A stretch of 64,000 nt of DNA from an uncultured Tenacibaculum sp. (lineage in GTDB: Bacteria > Bacteroidota > Bacteroidia > Flavobacteriales > Flavobacteriaceae). The DNA is taken from assembly GCF_947494125.1 (NCBI RefSeq), contig NZ_CANLTU010000002.1, forward strand, positions 620,001-684,000, given 5' to 3'. Each line of letters opens with the position of its first letter. The first letter of the stretch is position 1. Shown piece by piece: positions 52,801 to 62,345 of this stretch. The notes under the pieces were generated by a model. It was not told the origin of the DNA. It made no database searches and saw nothing but the letters and a program-made list of their open reading frames with translations. The position numbers and the translations under genes were made by a program.

Positions 52801-55800
52801 GTAAGTAACCATTCATTAGGTATTTCTATTCTTTGATTAGCATCTTGCGTCAATATTGGTTTATCCAACTTATTATATACAATATATTCCCAGTCTTTCC
52901 CTGGTATTCTTTTTTCTACCAATCGGTTTCTATAATCGTACTTATATTGATACCCTAAGTCGTTTAATTTACTATTTATACTACTTAATGTAGCTATGCT
53001 ACCATCTATCTTTGGAGGCAATACATAGCTTAAATTCCCAAAATCATCGTATATATAATAGGTATCATGCTTTTCACTATTATTATAGGTTCGTTTTAAG
53101 ATTACCTGTCCCTGCTTGTTTTTAAACTCTTCTGTGGTATGATTTACACCATCTGCTAGCTCCCAATTCTCATCTTTAGTGATTGTCTTATACAAAACTG
53201 CTGCTGGATAAAACGTAGCTCCTCCTGTTAAACTTGGCGTATACGTATTATTTGCATATGTAGTTGTAACTCCAAATATTTTTACTTCATTCGCTTCATT
53301 CGCACTATATTCAAACTTAATACTATGACTATTATTGGTGTAACCTTTTGATGAGAAACTACTCCCTTTTGCCCAATCCTTTCCTGGTGCTGCTTGTTCA
53401 AACACTCTATTTAATGGCGAGCTCTCTAATACTTTTTCTGAATAGGCATTTATCGCTGGTAATGGAACTCCTGCAAAATCTTCGCTATACGCTGTTTGAT
53501 AATAGGTTTTGGTAGCTGTTGCGATATCTCCTGTGCTTATTAAACCGTTTTGACTCGTTGTTGCATAGGGTAAATACTCTTTGATTTGTCTTCCAAAAGC
53601 ATCGTACTCCATATGGGTTACAATATCCTTACCACTGGTTCCTTGACGGATTCCTATACTTTGCTTGGCTCTTCCTAAACCATCGAAATAAGTTATACTT
53701 TCTACCACATCACTTGCATCTGTTATTCCCGATGGGCTCGTCATTCCTTTTCTATAGGCTCTTGTAAATACATAATTCTCATTACTAAAAACTGGTGCTG
53801 TATAGTTACATCCGTTATTTGCTCCTGCTGTATTTGGACAATTATCGGTGTTATTGGTTACATAACCTGATGGTTTCACACTGTAATAAACACTCGTGTT
53901 TGGATCTCCAAATCCATCATTATCCGCATCTAAATAAAAGGTCTGTGGGGCTATATTCGTAATATTTGTCGTACTATCGTTATAATCACTTGAGTTTGCT
54001 ACATAACCTGATGGCTTTGAACATGCACTTGTGATGCTTGTTGAATTTCCATAACCATCGCCGTCGGTATCTGCATACCATGTTGAAGGTTGTTGAATGG
54101 TATAGTTTACTGTTCTTGCGCTTCCCCAACAACCACTACTATTATTTCGTGCTCGTAAGTAATATACCGAACCACTGGTTCTTGTTAAACTTGTTGCTGA
54201 GTTACTCGTTGACGTACCTCCTGTACTTGATTGCCAGTAAAATGTAATACCACTTGGTTGACTTCCTTTGGTTAATACCGAACTTCCACAGTTATTGACT
54301 ACCGAGGCAGCTGTTGGCACCGATGGAATGGTTTTTACACTATAACTTACGGTTCGTGAACTTCCCCAACAGCCTGTACTGTTGTTTCGTGCTCTTAGAT
54401 AATATACCGATCCACTGGTTCTAGTAATACTTGTTGCTGAGTTACTCGTTGATTCTCCTCCTGCACTTGACTGCCAGTAAAAAGTAATTCCACTTGGTTG
54501 ACTAACCTTGGTTAATACTGAACTTCCACAGTTATTGACTACCGAGGCAGCTGCTGGCACCGATGGAATGGTTTTTACACTATAACTTACGGTTCGTGAA
54601 CTTCCCCAACAGCCTGTACTGTTGTTTCGTGCTCTTAGGTAATATACCGATCCACTGGTTCTAGTAATACTTGTTGCTGAATTACTCGTTGATTCTCCTC
54701 CTGCACTTGACTGCCAGTAAAAAGTAATGCCACTTGGTTGACTAACCTTGGTTAATACCGAACTTCCACAGTTATTGACTACCGAGGCAGCTGCTGGCAC
54801 TGATGGAATGGTTTTTACACTATAACTTACGGTTCGTGAGCTTCCCCAACAGCCTGTACTGTTGTTTCGTGCTCTTAGGTAATATACCGATCCACTCGTT
54901 CTAGTAATACTTGTTGATGAATTACTCGTTGATTCTCCTCCTGCACTTGACTGCCAGTAAAAAGTAATGCCACTTGGTTGACTAACCTTGGTTAATACCG
55001 AACTTCCACAGTTATTGACTACCGAGGCAGCTGCTGGCACTGACGGGATTGTTTTGATACTATAACCTACGCTTCTCGCCGAACTCCAACAGCCTGTACT
55101 GTTGTTTCTTGCTCGTAAATAGTATACCGAACCACTCGTTCTGGTTAAACTTGTTGCTGAATTACTCGTAGAGGTTCCTCCAGCGCTTGATTGCCAGTAA
55201 AAAGTAATGCCACTTGGCTGACTCCCTTTGGTTAATACCGAACTTCCACAATTATTTACCACTGATGCTGTTGGCGGTATCGATGGAATGGTTTTTATAC
55301 TATAATTTACGGTTCGTGAACCTCCCCAACAGCCTGTACTATTGTTTCTTGCACGTAAATAGTATACCGAACCACTAGTTCTGGTAATACTCGTTGATGA
55401 ATTACTTGTTGATGTACCTCTTTCGTTTGACTGCCAATACCAAGTAATCCCACTTGGTTGACTTCCTTTGGTTAATACTGAACTTCCACAATTATTGACT
55501 ACTGATGGTGTGGTTGGTGTTGATGGGATTGTTTTAATACTATAACTCACTGTTCGTGATGAACTCCAACAGCCTGTACTGTTGTTTCTTGCTCTTAAAT
55601 AATATACCGAACCACTGGTTCTGGTTAAACTTGTTAATGAATTACTCGTTGACGTACCTGAAGCACTTGATTGCCAGTAAAAAGTAATGCCGCTTGGTTG
55701 ACTTCCTTTGGTTAATACCGAACTTCCACAATTATTTACTACCGATGCTGTTGGTGGCACTGATGGCACTGTTTTGATACTATAACTTACACTTCGTGCT

Positions 55801-56633
55801 GAACTCCAACAGCCACTACTGTTATTTCTTGCTCTTAAATAGTATACCGAACCACTAGTACGATTGATGCTTGTACTTGAATTACTAGTAGAGGTACCAC
55901 TTGCGCTTGATTGCCAGTAAAAAGTAATGCCGCTTGGTTGACTTCCTTTGGTTAATACTGAACTTCCACAATTATTTACCACTGATGCTGTTGGTGGTAC
56001 TGATGGAATGGTTTTTACGCTCACCTGTATAGATGAAGAGGCTGCACTCCATAGTCCACTACTATTATCTCGTGCTCTCAAATAATAACGCCCTGAGTTA
56101 GATACATTATAAGTACTATTAGAATAACCTGCTCCTGTTCCATTTCCATTTGTCCCTTGCCAATACCATGTTATTCCACTTGGTGGTGTTGCTCTAGATA
56201 ACACCATACTTCCACAATTATTTTGCGATATGGTAGGTACTGATGGTGTGGGTGGAGCCACTGGTAAAGCATTTACGGTAACAAAATATGGACTCAAAAA
56301 GTTACGCGTTCCTAAACTTCCTCTATAAGTCATTTCTTTACTTCCTACACTCGTCCACTTTATCGTTGCTCGTGTTGCTGAACTACTTATTATCGTTGCT
56401 CCTGGCACTTCCCAACTTCCTCTACTGGGCTGGTCGCCTCCAAGAGCTGTTACTGTATAGATATGAGTACTGTTTAAATCTACATTAGTAGCTCCTGTTA
56501 TAGGTATCAATTCGATACCCCCTCCAAATCCTGAGCCTCCTGGATCTATTCCTGGATCTCCTCCAAATTGTCCGTAAATTACTCCCCCTAATAGCAATAA
56601 GAATAGGAATAATTGTTTTTCTAGTCTTTTCAT
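49869..56633 (-). CDS. Giant Rhs/YD-repeat protein with Ig-like repeats and JAMM-like C-terminus
   Basis: 2,254 residues. Signal peptide (QLFLFLLLLGGVIYGQ). Residues ~128-850 are nine Ig-like units of about 80 residues (eight nearly identical). Then Asp-rich calcium-binding segments (WYADTDGDGYGN, FYLDADNDGFGDPN), a DUF6443 region (NYVFTRAYRKGMTSPSG, ITYFDGLGRAKQSIGI) and many YD repeats (KYDAIGRVAYT, TYDALNRITRAD). The core ends with DHLGNVRLSY and QKFGYNGKELEEGLGIQWMD...GRWMNLDPLAD, then DPTGMK. The last ~215 residues are the variable end: GHIHTHPGSKDG and PSGGKGFDIGD resemble the JAMM/JAB metal-binding HxHP...SxxD. Starts 6 bp after the other Rhs gene. Confidence 0.88.
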   Translation of the reverse strand: MKRLEKQLFLFLLLLGGVIYGQFGGDPGIDPGGSGFGGGIELIPITGATNVDLNSTHIYTVTALGGDQPSRGSWEVPGATIISSSATRATIKWTSVGSKEMTYRGSLGTRNFLSPYFVTVNALPVAPPTPSVPTISQNNCGSMVLSRATPPSGITWYWQGTNGNGTGAGYSNSTYNVSNSGRYYLRARDNSSGLWSAASSSIQVSVKTIPSVPPTASVVNNCGSSVLTKGSQPSGITFYWQSSASGTSTSNSSTSINRTSGSVYYLRARNNSSGCWSSARSVSYSIKTVPSVPPTASVVNNCGSSVLTKGSQPSGITFYWQSSASGTSTSNSLTSLTRTSGSVYYLRARNNSTGCWSSSRTVSYSIKTIPSTPTTPSVVNNCGSSVLTKGSQPSGITWYWQSNERGTSTSNSSTSITRTSGSVYYLRARNNSTGCWGGSRTVNYSIKTIPSIPPTASVVNNCGSSVLTKGSQPSGITFYWQSSAGGTSTSNSATSLTRTSGSVYYLRARNNSTGCWSSARSVGYSIKTIPSVPAAASVVNNCGSSVLTKVSQPSGITFYWQSSAGGESTSNSSTSITRTSGSVYYLRARNNSTGCWGSSRTVSYSVKTIPSVPAAASVVNNCGSSVLTKVSQPSGITFYWQSSAGGESTSNSATSITRTSGSVYYLRARNNSTGCWGSSRTVSYSVKTIPSVPAAASVVNNCGSSVLTKVSQPSGITFYWQSSAGGESTSNSATSITRTSGSVYYLRARNNSTGCWGSSRTVSYSVKTIPSVPTAASVVNNCGSSVLTKGSQPSGITFYWQSSTGGTSTSNSATSLTRTSGSVYYLRARNNSSGCWGSARTVNYTIQQPSTWYADTDGDGYGNSTSITSACSKPSGYVANSSDYNDSTTNITNIAPQTFYLDADNDGFGDPNTSVYYSVKPSGYVTNNTDNCPNTAGANNGCNYTAPVFSNENYVFTRAYRKGMTSPSGITDASDVVESITYFDGLGRAKQSIGIRQGTSGKDIVTHMEYDAFGRQIKEYLPYATTSQNGLISTGDIATATKTYYQTAYSEDFAGVPLPAINAYSEKVLESSPLNRVFEQAAPGKDWAKGSSFSSKGYTNNSHSIKFEYSANEANEVKIFGVTTTYANNTYTPSLTGGATFYPAAVLYKTITKDENWELADGVNHTTEEFKNKQGQVILKRTYNNSEKHDTYYIYDDFGNLSYVLPPKIDGSIATLSSINSKLNDLGYQYKYDYRNRLVEKRIPGKDWEYIVYNKLDKPILTQDANQRIEIPNEWLLTKYDAIGRVAYTGIYNDNSTRVPLQNALYSNSFSQYETMTTVSQNITGVNIYYTNGALPTGAITIYTINYYDTYVDVPAGLTSTVTTSYGVTSTVTTKGLATVSKVRVLGTNNWITTVTYYDEKARPIYVYSKNDELQTVDILESKLDDFTGKVLETKSTHKKTGKSDIVTVDTFTYDNLDRLLSQIQKINEQVSNRVVKNNYDELGQLASKIVGNGTAVGYKDVTSGITINDDVITKTGANGWDAGLTTIGSIQTTGFVEYKLPKKYMHFMVGLSEQNTDAYFGSISYAIYNAGTAIQVFEKGILKGVFGNSELDDVFKVERIGNQVYYKRNGNVFYISKQISIGVLVGDVSMYSTGGQIKDLKIVDNNKGLQTVDYQYNVRGWLKNINQDANNDNDLFNFTLKYNDVTDANKRLYNGNISETNWNTLSVNNTPNSVSNKYVYTYDALNRITRADDNTGRYDVYGISYDKNGNIINLRRDGHTDLGGTSFGVMDNLVYYYNGNQLHSVTDSGNVTYGFKDGNISDSNYSNGDGDDDFKYDDNGNMIKDANKGITNIVYNHLNLPTQVTIGSGTINYTYDAAGMKLKKVVNGITTEYAGNYIYENNVLQFFNHPEGYVKPVFANGSAAISSFDYVYQYKDHLGNVRLSYTDNDNNGVIQTDGPNSEIVEESNYYPFGLTHKGYNTIKNIGIGNASAQKFGYNGKELEEGLGIQWMDFGARNYDAALGRWMNLDPLADDMEQINMSPYTAFWNDPIKYNDPTGMKPEDDYGLDTKTGELIFLRETKGNTDTIYTGEITNMNDDGSQNFKKDGGGKTFKKGSSNIKEVTTAKDSEGNVIGSGSAHFQGLVFNEGNLEIGLEVMEFISFKSNIELSAWGFENSKGQGLFISHWSDNDAFSAREDVSYFTDNVVKRQSTKIYGKKIGHIHTHPGSKDGRGGFGTPSGGKGFDIGDRKNRLLGKNKKYPYYINSKHDGWKTY
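54084..56003 (-). repeat. Eight tandem 240-bp (80-codon) repeats in the Rhs gene
   Basis: Each unit encodes SVPPTASVVNNCGSSVLTKG, then SQPSGITFYWQSS, SGSVYYLRARNNS and GCWSSARSVSYSIKT (small variations). Eight copies lie in a row; the three around 54330-55050 are almost identical at the DNA level. A more distant ninth unit precedes them (56004-56252). Each unit keeps Cys in NNCGSSV and GCW, a likely disulfide. Confidence 0.9.
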
Positions 56634-56639
56634 AGCTTA

Positions 56640-59600
56640 CTAGTTTTTATACTTATATTTTGTTTCTTTTAATATATTTCTATCCTTATCTTTTACAAAT
56701 TGTAAGCGATTAAAATCATCATACTCATAATACATCGTTTGTCCTCGTGGATCCGTGATACTCGTGGCTCCTATTAGCGGATCATACGTAAAAGTTGTTA
56801 TCTGTGCTTTTGACAAGGCTGATACTCCGCGTAACCCATTTAAAGCTGTGCGTAAAGTATTTTCACTTGCTGTATCTTTATCTAAATTGGAAGCATTTTG
56901 TATGCTTATAATTGTAGCACTTGGAATATCTGCTAAAGTTGCATTCTCTATTTTGGCTACAGGCTGGGTTTGATGATAGCCCCAAATATAAACGATGTGG
57001 GTTCCGTCCTTTTTACTTACCTCTGTTGGATTTCCTTTAGCATCATATGCATGATATACCACACGATCTTCTAAAACATCTGTCTCTCTTGATGTTTGTA
57101 CATTTTTAGGGAGCACCAAATTAGCTCCTTGGCTTAAAAAATTGGTACGCTGTGTTGTTAATAAATTGTCTTCTTTATAACTCTCTACTTGTACTGGTGT
57201 TGCTACTCTATTTTGTCCATCTGTATTAGTTGCTGTTTTCTTTTGCAGCTTTTTTATAGCATTAAACTCTGCAGTAGTAAGGTTATCATGTCCTAATGAA
57301 TTTATTGACTCTACTTCATCTGGATAGTAATTTATTGTTTTAAACTTTTCTTCTTTACTGTTGGTTACCTCTGTTCTTTTTACCTGATAATGCGTATCGT
57401 AATTATAAAAATACTCCGTTTTTGTTTTTAATTCCTTTCCGTCTAAATAGTTTTTTTCTTCTGTTCTTTTTAAATTTACTGTACCTCCTGTTAAGTGATA
57501 TACTCGATACCCCCAATTATTAGTATCCGATACATTAATACCTGTTTCCCATGGAATTCTTTCTCTCATGAATAAAGGAAGTTTAAATAAAGTCCTTGAA
57601 TTAATAGTAGAAACTGTTGAGTTTGATTTCCAATTGTACCTTGTTCCTTTTGGTGTAAAAATAAAACTATTAGTTTCCGATTCTATATGCTTTATATCGC
57701 CTGTATGTTCGAAATCTGCTATATATTCATTATTACCATACAAATACTTATTATAAACTTCTTTCACTAAAGAATATTCTCCATTTGCTACTCGTTTAAA
57801 AACTTTTGTTCTAATATTCTTCCCTCGTAACCATTCATTATCTGTAGATGGATGATAAGGAAACTCATAATAATCGCCTCCAGTATCCATCATATTTGTA
57901 TATGTGTATTCTATTTTTCCTAGATTATTTTGTTTTGTTCCTTGATACTCTATCACAGATGAATACCCTATACTATTGGGCTGAAAACTACTATATGCAC
58001 TACCTTCATCGTAATATTTATTTAAATAAACATTATTATTTACATCCTTTATTGTATTTAAATAAGCTGGCAACCCTATAATTCCTCCACTAGAAATTGT
58101 AGGTGATAAAACTCCATCTAAAGGAAAAACATACTCATACTCTTTAATAATCGCTTCTCCATTATCACTAATATTTTCTATTTTTTTTATACGTTTTCCT
58201 GCTCCATATAAATTATTCCTATTGTTAGGAGCATCATATTTAATAGTAATTTGAAAATCATAATTTTCACCTAAATGTAAATCAGGGTCTACACCTGGAA
58301 CTATAGGTGCTGAAACACCTATTGAAACATGCCCCGAATAATTACTATTAATACTTGTCATAAGTGTAATATTTTCACTTAGGTTTACAGCTCCTTGATC
58401 AATAGTGAAATTGAAAAGGCAGTCGGGAGTAGTATCTCCTTCACTTTTAAAATGCTTACACTCAAACCTATAAACAACATTTGTTGCACCAGGAATTTGA
58501 ACCTGATATGGAGTATAGCCTCCTGATGTATATGCAAAATCTTTTTTGGTAAGTATCAGTTCGACTTCTCCTACTGACCCTGGATTAATACTTGGTAATT
58601 TTAAACTTTTAAAATCTTCTGGAACCCTTCCTGTATTATGCTCATACGTAAATTTCGAAATACCTCCTGTTGGGTAGTTAACTTGTTTTAAAATTCCTGC
58701 TTCCGATTTTAATACATCTACTCTTCTATCTGGTTTGTAATTACCATAATCAAATGCTCTTGTAAATGGCCCATTATTTTCAGCACCATTATAATAACCC
58801 CAGTAATCTTGGCGCGATGAAAATGTACTTGGTAGTACTGTTGAATCATAAGTAAATGTATAAGGAGGGAGCATTTCTCCATTAACAGCCTCCTCTTGTA
58901 TACTACTTAAAAACATTCGTTTTAAATATTTATCAAAAACACTATTTCCTACAAAATACCATAATAGATTTGTTTGATCTGTACTAGTCGTATAGCTATA
59001 ATTAAGGTTAAATGACTTTATTCTTTTAGTATCATTATAAATTGAAATTTTATCTAATGAATATCCATCTGAATCCGCTCTTTTATTTTGTGATTTCGTA
59101 AATTCTACCTTATCTCTCCCTTGATTAAACTCTATCTTTGTTAATTGCTTTTCATAGTTAAAAACCTTAGAAAGTCTAGTCGTAATTTTTTCAATCTTCG
59201 ACATATTTATTGTTGAATTCGGACCATGATCTTTAGGATATTGCCCTTGAAAATCTGCATGATATGGATCTATTTGTGCATGTTTATCTGCTCCTTTACT
59301 ATAATAAATAGTAGTATCTTCACTATAAAAATAACTTATTAACTCTCCATAAACTGTCTCTATATCCATTAGTTTCCATGAACTGTATACTGTTTCGTCG
59401 CTAGATGGGGGAAGGTCTGTTTCTACATTAGTAACAAAAGATATTGTCGTTCCTATTGAGTTTTGATAATCTTGTGCTGCTCTTAACCCATCTTTCGATT
59501 TTCCATAATAATATTTATTCCCTTGCGAATCAATTACTATAAAAGAATCTATCTTCCCACTAAATCCATTCTCTCTAGTATAGGATACTTCAACGTCTCC

Positions 59601-60128
59601 AAAACTTTGTACAACAGGTTCTCCATCTACATAATTCAACACAAACTTTCCATTAGTTCCTCCTGCATTAAAACTAAACTGATCTGGATAGAAATCATAA
59701 CTCGGATCACTAACTTCTCTTGCAACTAATATATTTCGTGTATGCTCACTTAAAAAATAACTCGTAAAATCAGCTTTATTTACTAAATATCCATTATTTG
59801 GAGATTCATCTGGCTTTCCTCTTACTTGTCTAGATATTGACCCCCCATATACTAAAGACCATCCCATTCCTGTTCTGGGAGCTGTTTCTGAAACTCTCAC
59901 ACCTCTTGCATGATAACTTAAATTAATAGGAATTGTTATTCCCTTTTGTTGAATTGTATATATTGGTACCGAAACATTTGGTAAGCCAGTATAATGAGAT
60001 ACTGGAACATTTGTAAATTCTGATAATGCTGATGCCTCTGGTGAAGGTGGAACAATCTTAGGTAGTTCTTGCGCATTAACAAATACGCATAAAAGCATTG
60101 TAAAAATGCTTATGATTAATATTCTCAT
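56640..60128 (-). CDS. Large Rhs/YD-repeat partner protein
   Basis: 1,162 residues: signal peptide (IISIFTMLLCVFVNAQ), then FTNVPVSHYTGLPNVSVPIY and ITIPINLSYHARGVRVSETA, an opening seen in Bacteroidota Rhs-associated proteins. The bulk is beta-rich (DQFSFNAGGTNGKFVLNYVD, SSWKLMDIETVYGELISYFY) and the end has YD repeats (YDAKGNPTEVSKKDGTHIVY, YYEYDDFNRLQFVKDKDRN). There is no variable C-terminal toxin. It stops 6 bp before the second Rhs gene, so the two form an operon. A division of labour like TcB/TcC shell halves is possible but unproven. Confidence 0.82.
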   Translation of the reverse strand: MRILIISIFTMLLCVFVNAQELPKIVPPSPEASALSEFTNVPVSHYTGLPNVSVPIYTIQQKGITIPINLSYHARGVRVSETAPRTGMGWSLVYGGSISRQVRGKPDESPNNGYLVNKADFTSYFLSEHTRNILVAREVSDPSYDFYPDQFSFNAGGTNGKFVLNYVDGEPVVQSFGDVEVSYTRENGFSGKIDSFIVIDSQGNKYYYGKSKDGLRAAQDYQNSIGTTISFVTNVETDLPPSSDETVYSSWKLMDIETVYGELISYFYSEDTTIYYSKGADKHAQIDPYHADFQGQYPKDHGPNSTINMSKIEKITTRLSKVFNYEKQLTKIEFNQGRDKVEFTKSQNKRADSDGYSLDKISIYNDTKRIKSFNLNYSYTTSTDQTNLLWYFVGNSVFDKYLKRMFLSSIQEEAVNGEMLPPYTFTYDSTVLPSTFSSRQDYWGYYNGAENNGPFTRAFDYGNYKPDRRVDVLKSEAGILKQVNYPTGGISKFTYEHNTGRVPEDFKSLKLPSINPGSVGEVELILTKKDFAYTSGGYTPYQVQIPGATNVVYRFECKHFKSEGDTTPDCLFNFTIDQGAVNLSENITLMTSINSNYSGHVSIGVSAPIVPGVDPDLHLGENYDFQITIKYDAPNNRNNLYGAGKRIKKIENISDNGEAIIKEYEYVFPLDGVLSPTISSGGIIGLPAYLNTIKDVNNNVYLNKYYDEGSAYSSFQPNSIGYSSVIEYQGTKQNNLGKIEYTYTNMMDTGGDYYEFPYHPSTDNEWLRGKNIRTKVFKRVANGEYSLVKEVYNKYLYGNNEYIADFEHTGDIKHIESETNSFIFTPKGTRYNWKSNSTVSTINSRTLFKLPLFMRERIPWETGINVSDTNNWGYRVYHLTGGTVNLKRTEEKNYLDGKELKTKTEYFYNYDTHYQVKRTEVTNSKEEKFKTINYYPDEVESINSLGHDNLTTAEFNAIKKLQKKTATNTDGQNRVATPVQVESYKEDNLLTTQRTNFLSQGANLVLPKNVQTSRETDVLEDRVVYHAYDAKGNPTEVSKKDGTHIVYIWGYHQTQPVAKIENATLADIPSATIISIQNASNLDKDTASENTLRTALNGLRGVSALSKAQITTFTYDPLIGATSITDPRGQTMYYEYDDFNRLQFVKDKDRNILKETKYKYKN

Positions 60129-60257
60129 AAAGTTTATTATTGAATTAGCAATTTATTTTTTCATTTAGCAATACAAATGTAAAGCATTTATTTATTCCTC
60201 ACTAAAACCTATAGTAAAAAATTGCTTCTAAAACATTTAAAAATAGGAATGTAGTAA

Positions 60258-60872
60258 TTATTCTACTTTTTTTACCTCCACTTTAAAAAGGTTCTCAAAA
60301 ATTTCGAATATAGTTTGGGCTTCCTTTTTACGTACAGAAATGGTGTATTCGCAATTCATTTCTAATTTCTGAGCAATTATATTTAAATTTCTTTCCTTAA
60401 TAATACGCTGTACTTTATTCATCATATCGTAATCAAAAGTTAGCTTATACTGGATATCTATTGTTTTTTCGATAATTTCTGACGCTTCTAAAGCATATTG
60501 GGCAGAAGTACGATAGGCATTTATCAACCCTCCTACTCCAAGTTTTGTTCCTCCAAAATAACGAACTGAAACAATAAGTATGTTGGTTACTTCAAAAGCT
60601 TGTATTTGTCCATAAATAGGCATCCCTGCAGAATTACTAGGTTCACCATCGTCGTTTGCTCTAAATCTTGTAGTTTCTGTTCCTAACTGCCATGCATAAC
60701 AAAAATGACGTGCTGAATGATGCTTCTTTTTTAAACCATCTAAAGCCTCTTTTATATCTTCCTCAGAAAATACAGAAAATGCATAACCAAAGAATTTACT
60801 ATTTCTATCTTTAAATAATGTTTCTTCTGAAGGAACATCAATTGTTTTATAAGTGTCTTTTACCTCTTCCAT
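60258..60872 (-). CDS. yigZ: YigZ/IMPACT-family protein
   Basis: 204 residues. The IMPACT N-terminal region has KKHHSARHFCYAWQLGTETT, RANDDGEPSNSAGMPIYG and VSVRYFGGTKLGVGGLINAY, plus a C-terminal ferredoxin-like UPF0029 domain. The E. coli member is linked to translation control and elongation-factor contacts; the role here is not known. Last gene of the ribD operon; its start overlaps the EamA stop by one base. Confidence 0.92.
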   Translation of the reverse strand: MEEVKDTYKTIDVPSEETLFKDRNSKFFGYAFSVFSEEDIKEALDGLKKKHHSARHFCYAWQLGTETTRFRANDDGEPSNSAGMPIYGQIQAFEVTNILIVSVRYFGGTKLGVGGLINAYRTSAQYALEASEIIEKTIDIQYKLTFDYDMMNKVQRIIKERNLNIIAQKLEMNCEYTISVRKKEAQTIFEIFENLFKVEVKKVE

Positions 60873-61735
60873 TATGCCGAAGCTACTAATAAAATACTAA
60901 TTACAGCTAGTCCAATGCCAATCCAATTCTTTTTTATTAGTTTTTCTTTAAAAAAGAGCAATGCAAAAACTGTAGTTAATATTACTATTGACACATTATT
61001 AATTGTAAATAACGTTGAACTATCTAGCCCTTTAGTTTGCAAAGCTTTTATTAAAAACTCCATTGAATAATAATTAGGAATTCCTAATGCAATTCCTCCA
61101 ATTAAATTTTTCCAATAAAATTGAAACTTACCGTTTATCATTTGAATAATTACAAAGAAACATCCTAATATAAATGCACAACCAAATATGGTTGCTAAAA
61201 ACATTGGTACATTTCCTGCTGGTACCGAGGTGCTTTCTACATATTTTAAACCAGCATCTATACATCCCGATCCTATAAATAGTAATAATGGATATAGTAA
61301 GTTTTTAAACTTTACTGGAGAAGTATCGCTTTTTGCAGAGGATAAATAAACCGCTACTAAAGCCATTAAAATTCCTATAATTTTTACAAAACCTACACTT
61401 TCTTTATAAACAATTATACCAACGATAATAGGAATTACTACAGACATTTTTCCTGCAACAGATGCTACCGAAAGTCCATTCTTCTGTGCTGTAAGCCCCA
61501 TTACATTAAATACAGATATAAATAAAAACCCCAAACAAAAAGCTCCAAAAAACCAAGGCTGTTCTGGTATTTCTACTATTGACAAAGGTATATTTGATGA
61601 AAATAATCCAAAAGATAATGCTATAGCATAATTAATAACAATAGCCTGTAATGTATTAATCTTAAAAACATCAAATAGTTTAAAGATTACAAATAGTAAA
61701 CTTGAAACTAAAATACTTAGTATTAAATAATTCAC
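60872..61735 (-). CDS. EamA/DMT-family transporter
   Basis: 287 residues with ten membrane segments in two similar halves (for example VPIIVGIIVYKESVGFVKIIG and NVSIVILTTVFALLFFKEKLIK), the EamA pattern. Exports or imports small metabolites; the substrate is not predictable. It starts 1 bp after the HAD gene stop. Confidence 0.9.
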   Translation of the reverse strand: MNYLILSILVSSLLFVIFKLFDVFKINTLQAIVINYAIALSFGLFSSNIPLSIVEIPEQPWFFGAFCLGFLFISVFNVMGLTAQKNGLSVASVAGKMSVVIPIIVGIIVYKESVGFVKIIGILMALVAVYLSSAKSDTSPVKFKNLLYPLLLFIGSGCIDAGLKYVESTSVPAGNVPMFLATIFGCAFILGCFFVIIQMINGKFQFYWKNLIGGIALGIPNYYSMEFLIKALQTKGLDSSTLFTINNVSIVILTTVFALLFFKEKLIKKNWIGIGLAVISILLVASA

Positions 61736-61736
61736 G

Positions 61737-62345
61737 TTAAAACTCTTTCCTCGTTAATAAATCAACCACATCTTCTTTTCCTGGAGTTAAATTCCAAACA
61801 TGCATTCCTAATTCTTTTGCTGCATTGGTATTTTCTTCTGTATCGTCTATAAAAATAGTTTCAACAGCGTTTAAATTATTCTCAGCTAATACAAATTCAT
61901 AGATATTTGTATTGGGTTTTCTCAAGTTTATTTCATGTGACAAATAAAATTGTTCAAAACAACTTTTAAAATCATTGTATAATTCAGCCCCCCAATCGTT
62001 TTGAATCCATGAAATATGTAAATCATTTGTATTGCTCAACAAGAATATTCGATACTTTTCAGAAGCCACAAGCTCTTTAAGGAACTCCAATCTATGTAAT
62101 GGAAAATCTAACAAAATAGCGTTCCATGCGTTTACTAAATCTTCTCTATTTAATTGCGGAAATTTATTCTGATAAAAATTCACAAACTCATCAGTAGAAA
62201 TTAACCCCATCTCATACTTATAATAGGTCTCTATCATGTCTTGTGAAATATCACTTACTCCTAACTTTGCTAACTCTTTATAGGTAGCTTCTTTGTCTAA
62301 ATTGATGAATATATCACCAAAATCAAAAATGATGTTTTTAATCAT
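61737..62345 (-). CDS. HAD-family hydrolase (YihX/sEH-like)
   Basis: 202 residues. Motif I is IFDFGDIFINLDKE (Asp nucleophile), motif II FLLSNTNDLH, motif III Lys in RKPNTNIYEFV, motif IV ETIFIDDTEENTNAAKELG. Cap-type C1. The closest pattern is the YihX/soluble epoxide hydrolase N-terminal type, which removes phosphate from sugar phosphates. Its start overlaps ribD by 8 bp; adjacency to ribD makes the missing riboflavin-pathway phosphatase an attractive but unproven role. Confidence 0.88.
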   Translation of the reverse strand: MIKNIIFDFGDIFINLDKEATYKELAKLGVSDISQDMIETYYKYEMGLISTDEFVNFYQNKFPQLNREDLVNAWNAILLDFPLHRLEFLKELVASEKYRIFLLSNTNDLHISWIQNDWGAELYNDFKSCFEQFYLSHEINLRKPNTNIYEFVLAENNLNAVETIFIDDTEENTNAAKELGMHVWNLTPGKEDVVDLLTRKEF

